From Berghia stephanieae (Eukaryota; Mollusca; Gastropoda; Nudibranchia; Aeolidiidae): DNA of 64,000 nucleotides. The translations under genes and the position numbers were made by a program. The notes beneath the pieces are model-generated. The model made no database searches and was not told the DNA's origin. It saw only the letters and a program-made list of their open reading frames with translations. The stretch is taken from the NCBI GenBank assembly GCA_034508935.3, contig CM067444.1:73838607-73902606 (forward strand). Reading direction: 5' to 3'. Of this stretch, positions 30,501 to 61,499 are shown piece by piece. Numbering within the stretch: the first letter of the stretch is position 1; every line of letters begins with the position of its first letter.

Positions 30501-33500
30501 TATTTTACGGGTAATATGCACCAATACAGAGTATTGACCATAATATTTAAATTTGATTATTGATAGGAAGTGGAGTGGCACAGCGGTATGTCTTTGCTTT
30601 ATACCCAAAAGGTACTCTGAATTCTATTCCCTGCTGCACTGTGTGGCCATGTTGAGCAAGTCTCCCTTCCCTTGCTTACTTTGGACCTGATGCCTGGGAT
30701 ATGAGCCTTCCCTTAGGATAGATCCGAAAGACAATTTCCCCAGGGAAACTTCGATCACAACTTTTCAATGGTGATTAGCAAGTTCTCTCTCTCTCCCTCT
30801 TTCTTTCATTCTTTCTCTATGCCTTTCTTTCTTTCTCCCTCTTCTCTCTTTTTCTCTATCTATCTCTATCTCCCCCCCCCCCCCCCCCCCCCAATCTCCC
30901 TCTCTCTTTAAATAGAATTCTTTGTTTCTCTCTCTCTCTACATTCTTTCTTTGTTTCTCTCTCTCACTTTCTATCATTCTTTCTCTATCCCTTTCTTTCT
31001 TTCTTTCTCTATCTCTCCCTCTCTCCCCCTCTTTCTTTCTACATTCTTTCTCTATCCCTTTCTTTCTTTCTCTATCTATCTTTTTCTCTCTCCCTATCTC
31101 TTTATTTCATTCTTTCCCGATCTCTTTCTTTCTCTCTTCTCTTTTTCTCAATCTATCTCTTTCTCTAGTGGTCCCTCAAAGCCTAGGCAGAGGGTCTGCC
31201 CACAAGGTGAGCACCGCTTTGGCGGAGAACAATAAAACCCCCTCCTAACTGGGAAGGGAGGAGCAGTATATAGCGACCACTCTTGTCTGGTCCGAACAAA
31301 CGCTGGGTCAATCGGTAAAGGAGAAGCAACGCGATGGTGGGACCTAAGCAAAATGCCATCTCCATCTCGGCGCCCTAATGAGGATCATTTCTGGGCACCT
31401 CTATTCTTTTGGATCATGACTGCCCATGGTAGAGAATCATCATCATTACTGACTTAATTATTATTTTTTTATTCAAGAGAACATATTACAGCATGGGGTG
31501 TTTCGCAATGTGCATCTTTACCATGGACACCCACATGGGGGGGGGGGGGGGGGGTAGTCAATTGTCCACAATATCGTGGGGGGGGGGGGGGGGAGTTCTA
31601 AAATGGTCAAAATGTGTCCAATTGGTTTGTGAACGGCCTCTTGTCTGATAGGGATTTGAACCCAATCTCACAAGAGAAGACTGCATCCTGAATGTAGCAT
31701 CTTTTAAAATTGTATAAACCGCTAGTCCTTCCTGACTGGTCAATACTAGTAAAGTGTAAGCAAAAGACAAACCTCTTAAGTATTATACTTTGAGGGGTGT
31801 CGCCTTCAAGTAGGAACTAAATATACTGTGTTTGATAAACTAGATCTATTATGTCTCTGTTTGAAAGGAAAAAATTCAAGGCATACAACCTAACCTGCCC
31901 ACTGATGATAGAAAACGGGCTGTTCTGTACTGTAAACATAACGTATGAAAAAAGACAAATTATATGTAATACAAATGACAGTATCGTAAAAATCACTTAG
32001 AGAATTGTCTTTACATTAATTGTTTGTTAACTTTAGCTTTAGATCAAGACCTTAATATGTTAAATGAAATGGATTTTGATTTCATTTACCGCCTCTAGAT
32101 CTGTACATCTAAATATGGGAGAAATATGTGAAGTTTTGTGGATACTGCAAAAAGACACGTTTACATACATCTATAACTATGCAGATAACTGTGAACAGAA
32201 CCGTATCAACACCGTAAAAATAGCGATGAGAACCGTCTTTACGGGACTGTAAAAATAGCTCCGACAACCATCTTTACGGGACTGTAAAAATAGCCCTGAG
32301 AACCATTTTTACGGGACTGTAAAAATAGCCACTGCGTTATGGCGTTATTGAAAATAAAGCTTATTTTCTGACCTTTAAAATGATACCCAGCTCTTGCCAA
32401 AATTCCTGAAAACAATATAAGTGGGCCATGTTGACTGCAAAACCCAAGCTTTCCAGATCACCGCGAGATGCTGGTTGAGGCAGCAGTGTGAGATCACAGA
32501 TTTTCTCTGTAAAATTGACTAAAATTTTCAACAGAAAAATATAATCAACTCTGGAACTGGAACTGCGTTAGTCGTAGATAAACATGTCTATCTAATGCTT
32601 TTTCAAGTCTCATCCACCTGACTGGGCCAAATTAAGATATTTTGAATTTGAAAATTTTATCAAAGTGCCTAAGGCCTAGTCTAAGTTCAAGTTCATTACA
32701 GTTCATCAATAAAATAATGAATGAAGTGGCAGAAGAGGAGGAAAAGTCAACATGTGAAAGTGAATGGAATGAATAGTTTGCGGGTGATTTGTCTTGATGC
32801 CTTATATCATCGTGTTCATAACAGTTAATAAGGCATCTTCTACACTGGGTCCATTTTGATAAGCAAATTGATGTTTGTCAAGTATCTCGTAATCACATTG
32901 GAATGGTCCTGGAGTGCCTAGAGTTAGAGTTAGAAACCTAAGAAAAAAAGTAGAGAGCTGAGCCGGTGTTACCAATACTTAGCTTCTATAACCAGGACAA
33001 ATAATTCGTTTGGACAGAAAAATAAATAAAAACTTACCGCTTACCGTCAAAAGCAGTTTAGATTTGAAGATACATTTGTTTTCTACCAAAAAACATTCGG
33101 TACTAGACAATCCTTGATGAATTTCAAAAGTTGTGTTTGAAATTATATCCTAAATATTTTCATGATCATTCCTCGCTAAATCGTGTGTTTTTCTCGTCTG
33201 ACCCATAGGTTGGTGCCCCCTAGTGCCAGCCGCCTGCCGCGCAATAGCCGCGCAAAACAAAGGTTTTTTAAAAAGTTTATTGAGAAAAAGATACGGAAAA
33301 AAGTGTCCCTAGATAGGTATGCAATTTGGTGCATAAGTGCAGTAAAAATTGGTGCGCAAAATTAGTTCGTAGAGGATGCGAGACTGTGTGTGTGTGGTGT
33401 GTGTGTGTGTGTGTGTGTGAGTATGTGTGTGTGTGTGTCTCTTTCTTTCTTCCTTTTTTTTTGGGAGTGCCTACGTACACGGTAACAGGGCATCTAGCCT

Positions 33501-33579
33501 CAGGATCTATGTACACGTAAACCGGTTTACCGTTGCAACATTCTGTCAGTGATGGTCCTCGCTGTCGTGACCGCGCGCG

Positions 33580-33613
<34 letters not shown>

Positions 33614-35972
33614 TTGTTTTTTTAAATCAAAACAATTTTAACCATTAATGGCGAGATTCCATCTTACACTCCCCAAACTCCAGATCTTAGTCTTAATGTT
33701 ATCATTAAAAGACAAGCTTTGCGATTTATAGTTTAATTGAAGCCCGAGTCGAAATATACTCTTACTACTGCTCTCTTCGTGGAAACGATTTATTCTGCAT
33801 AAGCAATCTGGAGAAAAAAATCAGTGTCACTGTAAAAGGTTAAAATTTCACGAAGTACGCTCCGTGAACACCGCTGTAACAATCCTTTGATCTACGTCAT
33901 CAGGCAACCCATTGTTTCTTTCATCTTTACCCATTCCCCCTTACTATCCCCCCATCCCCCCGCCCATCTCCCTCTCTCTCTCTCTCTCTCTCTCTCACCC
34001 TATCTCTCTCTCTCTCTCTCTCTCTCTTGTCATAATGTTATCCCTTCCCCTTCCCATCTCAATGTAAAATGAAAACGTTCTGTTGTTTGCAGATACATGT
34101 ATGATTGTTTTGTTTTCTCTCTCTCACTAGGCTAGGATTAAAAACCAAGACATCAGGTAATGGGTGTCTAATGCCAAAGTATAGATTCTCTCTTTGGCCA
34201 ATTTAGTCACGCATGTGGCAGTCCAGCTATTTACTATGTTCTGCCTATACCACACAATAAGTGGGATTTTGGGGGTGGGTACGAAAGAAATCAAGGTCAT
34301 AAGTAACCGTGCACAAGAGCTGTATAGGGAATTGGTTTCTGGGGGTCTTGCAAATACCAAATATTTTATGGAAAGCTTTTTCGAACTCCAAGACGTCTGG
34401 TTTGTTTTGCTATCTTGGAACAAACGAAACAGAGATGTCTTGATGTGTGGCCTAGTTGTCTGATTTTGTGACCTGGATGTAAGGTTTTGTGACTTAGATG
34501 TATCCTTTTGTGTGTGCAAGCCATGCGGGTAAGTACGGCGATAGCTTGCCAGTTGAGGAAAAAAAAAGGAAGAAGCAGCGTATCCGCATTTGAAAAACAA
34601 AACAAAAAAAAAACTAAAAAAACAAAACAACTTAACCTTTTAAAGGCGAATATCAATCTTACTTGGACCAAAAATAAAATCTTACCGTTTTCATCAAAAA
34701 CAAAAAACAAATTACAATTTAAAAACTTGAGCTTTTATATAGAGCAATATCCACCCAACGTGCTCAAAGCGCTTTTTATCAATATTCTTACTGCTCTTAT
34801 GGTGGAAACGTTTGTTTTTTCTGCGTTAAAAAATAATATAAATGAAGACTATTATTTGAAAAACAAAAAAATCAGTGTCACTGGCAAAGGGTTAATTGCA
34901 GTACTCCTGCATCCAGTGAGACTCCTACGGCACTTGCTAATCATAAAAAAGGAAATAGCAGCAATCAACAATACTAAGGTGAAAAAAAAAGAAGAAACAA
35001 AAAGGTGGGTAGGGGGAAGAGCAAACCCAGTAGCAATGCAACCTTTTAGCGGCGAAATTCGATCTTTGACCTAACACCAAATCTTCTATCATCAAAAGAC
35101 AAGTAACGGCAAAACTATTATAGACAATTGAAGTCCGAGTTGCGATAGTCTGACTACTCTCTTGGTGGAAACGCTGTATTCCCCGTTAACAATAATAAAG
35201 ATAAAAGCAAACTACTATCTAAAAGCAAAAAATTAGCTTCGCCGTTAAGGGGTTAAGAACACCTGCAACTGCAACTGCCAGCATCCTTGAGATGTCTACG
35301 TCACCAAGGTCACCAATCGACACGTCTCCCTCTCGTCGGCATGCACCCCCCCCCCTCCACTCTCACGGTGGTGGTGGCGGCGGATAAAAAAGGCCTTTTT
35401 TTCTTTTATTCAATCAACTTGACTGCTGGTGGACCCTAGGCCTCTCACTCTCTACAAGTCCAAGAAATAATACTTTTTCTCTTCGCCAACGAAAATATCT
35501 ACCCCCTACCGGTCTAATTATTTGTAGCAGACGACAAATTTCTCAAAAAGGTCACGTGACACTGTAAAAACAACACAGGAAGTCCATGAAAGCTTATTTA
35601 CGACATTTCCTTTGAACCGTGTAAACAACAAAATTTCGTTTTCATTCGACTCAACGGGTCAGATTGGCCGGTATTTTTTTTAACGAACTAAAGTTCTGAA
35701 AAATCAAAATGTTTCTTAGAAAGTTGAAAGATGCTAGTTTTTGAAACAGAGGTAGGTTTTTAAAAAAAATCTTTATATTTTACGTGAATGCATGCTCAAG
35801 GCGAGTTGGACGTGCAGCGGAGGTTGGTCGGCCAAAGGCGAGGCTCTCTAGAAGAGAAGATAAGGGTCAGCAGATGCTTAGCATACTTAATTTAACTTCA
35901 AAGAATCAAATTAAATTTTTCTAGCCTTATTACCTCGGCCTCAATGTCCGCAATTCTTTGTAGAATAGACAT
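21568..35972 (-). CDS. DRG1: Developmentally regulated GTP-binding protein 1, complete
   Basis: TRAFAC-class OBG/DRG GTPase associated with translating ribosomes and the DFRP1/ZC3H15 partner. Coding exons in gene order: 35972-35934, 30448-30283, 28390-28260, 28077-28008, 27063-26894, 25561-25376, 25043-24931, 23435-23313, 22148-22053, 21574-21568; 1101 nt, 366 residues, against 367 in human. It starts [13 protein letters not shown]. Motifs: G1 GFPSVGKST (69-77), switch region [11 protein letters not shown] (92-102), G3 DLPG (115-118), G4 NKID (246-249), SAHH (269-272), and a C-terminal TGS domain from about 292. The last exon supplies only 7 nt and the stop (IIKRV end). One intron begins with GC. 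It is divergent from EIF4ENIF1. No disruption is seen, and identity is secure from near-continuous similarity. Confidence 0.97.
21751..21811. repeat. 28-bp near-perfect hairpin in DRG1 last intron
   Basis: Arms 21751-21778 and 21784-21811 are inverted repeats matching at 27 of 28 positions with a 5-base loop. The phrase GAAGCAAAAGAT also occurs as a direct repeat at about 21697 and at 21813, just outside the right arm. Confidence 0.9.
22318..22760 (-). repeat. Retroposon family B, copy 6 (diverged)
   Basis: Reverse-strand copy in a DRG1 intron. The 3' end lies at 22318 (TTTTTAAGGGTTTTACTGCG on +, complement of the AAAACCCTTAAAAAC tail). Body blocks such as AAGACAAGGGGACTGGTTC and the distal GAAAGACACAG match the + copies at 51762 and 60953. 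Confidence 0.65.
24174..24290. repeat. (GAA)n microsatellite
   Basis: About 115 bp of AGA/GAA triplets, purine-only on + and capable of triplex formation. It lies in the DRG1 intron between 23436 and 24930. Confidence 0.95.
24361..24560 (+). repeat. Possible tRNA-derived SINE
   Basis: GGCCCAGATGGCCCAGAGC resembles an A-box region and GGGACCAAATACC a worn B-box, followed by TGAACGGGTAACTGG, a SINE-like body phrase. It is too diverged for firm assignment. Confidence 0.3.
25149..25365 (+). repeat. SINE family A copy in DRG1 intron
   Basis: Head TGTGGCTTGGTGG, B-box GGTTTGAATCC, body GTTGTCTCATCCTATACTTTA and tail TTGTAAAGCAC...CACTGTATAAAAG. Inserted antisense to DRG1, just 11 bases downstream of (below) exon 6's donor. 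Confidence 0.65.
25562..26893 (-). other. DRG1: DRG1 intron 5 with GC-AG splice sites
   Basis: On the mRNA strand the junction is TCTCTG then GCAAGT, and the acceptor is TTATCAG then GTGCC. Only this GC donor keeps phase 0 on both sides and gives the conserved NLTSL-VPQSELD protein junction. The nearby GT would shift the phase. Confidence 0.8.
27168..27645 (-). repeat. Retroposon family B, copy 7 (diverged)
   Basis: In a DRG1 intron, reverse strand. The 3' end at 27180 shows TTCTTAAGGGTTTTGCGGTG on +. Body blocks AAGTAAGACAAAGGGGAATTGG and GGCCAGGACGAAACCAAG, and the CAGATACAGGGAATAG distal part, match family B in order. Confidence 0.65.
29166..29434 (-). repeat. SINE family A, near full length
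   Basis: Reverse strand. The tail ATATTGCGCTATATAAATG lies at the low end, then TGCTGTTGGCTATGGACCCC, then a tRNA-like head with B-box GGTTTGAGTCC at 29380 and the 5' GCGGCTATGTGGTCTTGTGG. It is the cleanest statement of the family structure in the window. Confidence 0.75.
29486..30073. mobile_element. hAT-like miniature element
   Basis: Termini CAGTGATGCCAAC and GTTGACATCACTG-like (TTGACATCACTG) are inverted repeats. Flanks ATATATAT and ATACATAT are an 8-bp duplication with one mismatch, as hAT elements make. 588 bp, no transposase. The right side contains GGAGGAATTCCTCGGATCC. Terminal motif shared with the element at 14504-17250. Confidence 0.65.
30565..30735 (+). repeat. SINE family E copy in DRG1 intron 1
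   Basis: Head GGAGTGGCACAGCGGTATG (A-box), then CTTTGCTTTATACCCAAAAGG, a B-box-like TGAATTCTATTCC, then CTGCACTGTGTGGCC and the GGACCTGATGCCTGGGATA body. It aligns with the head at 45033. Confidence 0.6.
30786..31165. repeat. Imperfect (CT)n/(CTTT)n tract with poly-C
   Basis: Nearly 400 bp of pyrimidine-only short-period sequence on +, with a C run at 30871-30892. Long Ser/Leu/Phe open frames here are artefacts. Confidence 0.9.
31166..31420. other. GC-richer segment of unknown nature
   Basis: Base composition differs sharply from the flanking microsatellites (for example GGGTCTGCCCACAAGG and GGTGAGCACCGC). It may be a mobile-element piece; I recognise no family and no coding match. Confidence 0.3.
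32211..32345. repeat. 35-bp tandem repeat with internal palindrome
   Basis: Units at 32211-32245, 32246-32280 and 32281-32315 plus a partial fourth. Each begins AC(C/T)GTAAAAATAGC and ends TTTACGGG, so every unit can fold CCGTAAA against TTTACGG. Lies in DRG1 intron 1. Confidence 0.9.
32505..32690. repeat. Family I dispersed repeat, copy 1
   Basis: Matches in inverted orientation the segment at 37015-37205: shared CAGATTTTCTCT, ATTTTCAACAGAAAAAT-like and CATCCACCTGACTGGG blocks. Non-coding. Confidence 0.55.
33386..33613. repeat. (GT)n microsatellites
   Basis: Two (GT)n tracts, 33386-33440 and 33582-33613, separated by unique DNA with CACGGTAACAGGGC. Confidence 0.85.
33638..33843. mobile_element. 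TTAA-flanked miniature element H, copy 1
   Basis: Bounded by TTAA at both ends, with inverted termini TTAACCATTAATGGCGA and AAAGGTTAA. Internally it shares TCATTAAAAGACAAG, the GTGGAAACG block and AAATCAGTGTCACTG with the copies at 34632 and 35038. The TTAA targets suggest a piggyBac-type non-autonomous element. Confidence 0.55.
33970..34026. repeat. (CT)n microsatellite
   Basis: Short CT tract within DRG1 intron 1. Confidence 0.85.
34632..34895. mobile_element. TTAA-flanked miniature element H, copy 2
   Basis: Termini TTAACCTTTTAAAGGCGAA and GGCAAAGGGTTAA with TTAA at both ends. Interrupted at about 34731-34779 by a reverse-strand family A tail (ATATAGAGCAATATCCACC to GTGCTCAAAGCGC). The GGTGGAAACG and ATCAGTGTCACTGG blocks match copy 1. 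Confidence 0.6.
35038..35256. mobile_element. TTAA-flanked miniature element H, copy 3
   Basis: Left end AACCTTTTAGCGGCGAA (its TTAA has changed to GCAA), right end TTCGCCGTTAAGGGGTTAA. Shares ATCATCAAAAGACAAG and TTGGTGGAAACGCTGTATTC with copies 1 and 2. Confidence 0.6.
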
Positions 35973-36342
35973 CGTGGATGTGGCTTGTTGAAAAAGTCAG
36001 TTAAAAACAAATTTAATCAGAAAATTGAAGTTTTCAACATCAACAGAAGGTAATGTGCTGTTCCAATCGGCAAAGGGAACTCTCTTTTTATGGATTAAAG
36101 TTTCAGTCACTGTCCACTTTGTCAACTTCCGATTCTTGACCAAGATGAAGTTATAACCCGGAAATAATTCTAAATAGACTTTTTTTCAGAAATTTCAGCC
36201 TAATCTTTTATCTACAGAATTTAACGTCACCTCATTTTACGAAGGATTTTTAATATTATCTGAATGAAACTTAAATTGACTGTTTTCTCTCTAATTTACT
36301 GGGCTAGTGAAATTGCACGAGAAGTAGTGCATGACCTTTTAC

Positions 36343-36354
36343 TGCGCATGCGCC
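36343..36354. promoter_or_regulatory. NRF1-type palindromic site
   Basis: TGCGCATGCGCC matches the NRF1 consensus (YGCGCAYGCGCR) apart from the last base; the TGCGCATGCGC core is palindromic. It lies 371 bp upstream of the DRG1 ATG in the gap between two divergent genes, a typical setting for bidirectional housekeeping promoters. Confidence 0.55.
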
Positions 36355-37014
36355 CTTGCCTTCGATGGATGTTGTTTCAGCAGTTGTTCAAAACAACAGT
36401 TTCTTTAGAGTAGTGTTTATTTCATGTCTTTCTACATTTCTGTTATGTTAATTGTATATATTGTACAGAAAATATCGAACCAGTTTATTCTATATTAGTG
36501 ACTTATCAACATCATCCCAGGCAGGACTCGAATAGTAGCAATTCATAAGAATCAAACGGATGGCGATATAAACGAAACGCTGGCCCCTCCTGAAGAATCT
36601 GATCCATCCACTCATCATTCCGAATAGTACAGTGAGTGAGATAAACATTCTGAGATCCATCGAAGGAAATACTTTTGTTGTCTGAAAATTAAGAAGAGAA
36701 AAAACCCACAGATCATCTGGCTGATTGACATCAAAAGGAAGATATACGGTAACTGCCGTTTTTTTCTCTGCTCTTTGTTGACGCGTAGGAGTAGGTCATT
36801 GGGCTTGGGGACGGACTTTCACTTTCAGTTCTCAGAGCTAACCTGCATTCCTGGGCACTTTCTGAAAAATGTGGTCCCTGTCGAGCGGAATTATTTTTCC
36901 GATGTTCTCCACAGTAACTAGGTTGTCACATTGGATTTTTTAAAATAGCTTTCTTAAAATTTCCGGACATTTGAGGAGGGGAAAGACTTCTGCAAGTTGA
37001 AGTTCTAGATTCAA

Positions 37015-37205
37015 AGTTGATGAAATAAATTTTCAAACTAAAACTAAAACATCTTAATTTGACCCAGTCAGGTGGATGGGACATAAAAAATTTATTTTGA
37101 TGCCTTTTTTTCTCTTTTTTTAAAACCTGAGATTGACATTTTTCTATTGAAAATGTTAGTCAACGTTGACGTTAGGCCCTAAATTTTCAAAGAGAAAATC
37201 TGTGG
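37015..37205. repeat. Family I dispersed repeat, copy 2 (inverted)
   Basis: Reverse complement aligns with 32505-32690 (CCCATCCACCTGACTGGG, TTCAATAGAAAAATG and ACAGATTTTCTC blocks). Confidence 0.55.
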
Positions 37206-37399
37206 CGATTTCAAATTCCTCCTTGCCCCCCCCCCCCCCCCCCAAAGATATAATATGGCATCCATAATAAGTTATAATAATTGATAATTTTTTTCTTCAT
37301 TTGCTTTCTCGGGGGTATACTCTGGAATTGAGAGTGAAATATGCCATTGTAAAGCTTGTATTGTCTCTTTAAATAAATCAAAATTAGTCTTCTAGTTAT

Positions 37400-37431
<32 letters not shown>

Positions 37432-38687
37432 GATCTTTATTGTCCACAAATATGGCAATTTGTCATTAGTTACACTTGTTATAACGTTATATGATAACTA
37501 TAACATTGAACAGACACCTCACTCCTACCCATTCTCTCTCTCTCTCTCTCTCTCCATAATAAATCGCGTCATAGTGATTAGAACAGTAAAGGGCCCAATA
37601 TGTAGTTCCAATTAACGAGTTTCACCTTACAGTATTAATGGCGACTAAATTGTAGTTACCATGTTCATATTATTGAACCATTTTTCACGTCTCAGCTCTT
37701 TTGTTGCTCATATTTTAAGCATTTAAGTATTTTTACATAATCAGTTAATCTATGGCCATTGATCAGATGGTATCGAAGTACTTATTTTTGATGAACAAAA
37801 CAAAGCAAGAAAGGTAGTGGTTGTATCGCGACAAATGTGACTGTTTTGTTACCGTTGGATTGGAAATGATTAACCCTTTAGCTCTTTATTTAAATTCAAA
37901 GGAGTTGGGGTTTTGTTAGATGCACATTTACCTGAAGTATATTGACCCAATTTAATTTAATTAGCACGTCTCTTTTTTAATATTTCAGTTGGACAATCAG
38001 ATAATTAAATTTCATGAGAACTTAATCATGTCACCTATGACATAATTCAGTTTGTATTGAAATTGACATGTTAAATTAAAGTTAAAAAATACAATATTAA
38101 ATGTGGCATTCAACTAGGCACAAAATAGCGCCAGTACTATTGACCATTTTAAAGATAAATTGACAAAGAATTGAAATCATTAAGGGTACAAATAAGATTA
38201 TGATTACCATAATCAAAAACAATTGTGATTCCTGAAGGTTGTTTCAAGATATTGTCATGCATTAAAGGCATTGAAAGGATATTGTAATATTTTATATCCG
38301 AGTTGGCCTTTTGATATTGTGATTCTAATATTTTGCCTCAATCGGGGTGGAACCATTTTTGTGTTAAATCAAAAACTATGTAATGTTTTAGGGTTTTAGA
38401 ATTATTACTGAGTGATCACAAAACATGGAATGCACCTCTCATCTCCTTGCAGTTTTTTTTTTTTTAAATCTTTCCATTCATTATTTAACAAAATCTTAGC
38501 CATCCCAATTTCTAAGTTGAAAATGTATAATTGTCTTGCTCACTTAAATGGAACAATTTTATTGGATTGCTTAATCTGTTACCTTTATATTATCAGCATT
38601 AAATCAAATCTGTACTTACTTTTTTTTTTTTTTACTGTTTCATGGTTTCAGTAGATTCTGCTTCCTTGGTTCTGACATCTTTCTAAG

Positions 38688-60668
<21,981 letters not shown>

Positions 60669-60952
60669 GTAAGCTTTTTGTTTATGATTGAATCCATTAC
60701 AATTCCATCCTCTCCATTACTTTCACAGCTTCAATGTTGAAAGCAAAAGTAACAATGTGAAGTTGTAGGTGGTTTGACTTGTACAATTCTTGAGGCTTGA
60801 AATTTTAGAACCACCATGAGATGCAAGGAATTTAGGTAAATGGTACTTATACACAGATGCCAGATCACCGGCACTGTCTGTATTTTCAATTTGTCGAGGG
60901 ATAGTTTGCTAATATTTTGGTATTACTGCTGGCAATGACAGTTTTTTTTTTT

Positions 60953-61482
60953 CTGGGTGGGGATCCTGACCTCCCATAGCGGGCAGGGAGGTACACACTG
61001 TGTCTTCTATCCCCTTATATCTGTTTTCCAACATGCTTTCTGTCTTTGTCTTGGAATGAGATTACTTAGTTTTTTTCCTGGCCTGGTCGGAGTCCTGGCT
61101 GGGAGGGAAACAGTCAAATGCATAGTTATTGTTTTGGGAGATGATATTTTTTTACTTGTAAATCATCTCTCTCTTATGTATTAGTATATTTGTTATTTTT
61201 AATGTATAATGTAAGCATTTGAGTGTGTTCCTCTTTGTTGGATTTTGTTCTTGTGTCCGGATGAGACTTATAGGTGAGCTCAAACTAAGTATATTGGTGG
61301 TATGCTCTTGGAATCTACATCTGATCCCTATTTGTTCCCAGTTCCCCTTTGTCTTACTTTCTCTTGGGTGCTTCAATTGTAATTCTAGAACTTTTTACTA
61401 TCCCATTTCTTCCTTTTTACTGGCGCTGATATAACCTAAATGTGTTGCAAGCGCCGGAAAACCCTTAAAAACAAAAAACAAA
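60953..61482 (+). repeat. Retroposon family B, copy 4
   Basis: Flanked by ACAGTTTTTT at 60938-60947 and 61483-61492. Starts CTGGGTGGGGATCCTGACC. 3' GGCGCT...AGCGCC stem-loop, then GGAAAACCCTTAAAAAC and an A-rich tail. Follows the last recognised EIF4ENIF1 exon by about 280 bases. Confidence 0.88.
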
Positions 61483-61499
61483 ACAGTTTTTTAAAATTA

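Larger units (their letters stand above)
35973..38687. promoter_or_regulatory. Divergent DRG1 / EIF4ENIF1 upstream region
   Basis: 2.7 kb between the two start codons. It should hold the DRG1 5' UTR near 36000, a shared or paired promoter, and one or more non-coding 5' exons of EIF4ENIF1, since an acceptor (GGTTTCAG at 38644-38651) precedes the ATG exon. Also holds family I copy 2 (37015-37205), a C run (37226-37243) and (ATA)n (37407-37431). Exact transcription starts cannot be read. Confidence 0.5.

Noticed and set aside
30922-31248. Phe/Ser/Leu-rich open frames
   Set aside because: Translations of an imperfect pyrimidine repeat.
33386-33440. CRISPR-like or regulatory repeat
   Set aside because: Plain (GT)n microsatellite with no spacer structure.
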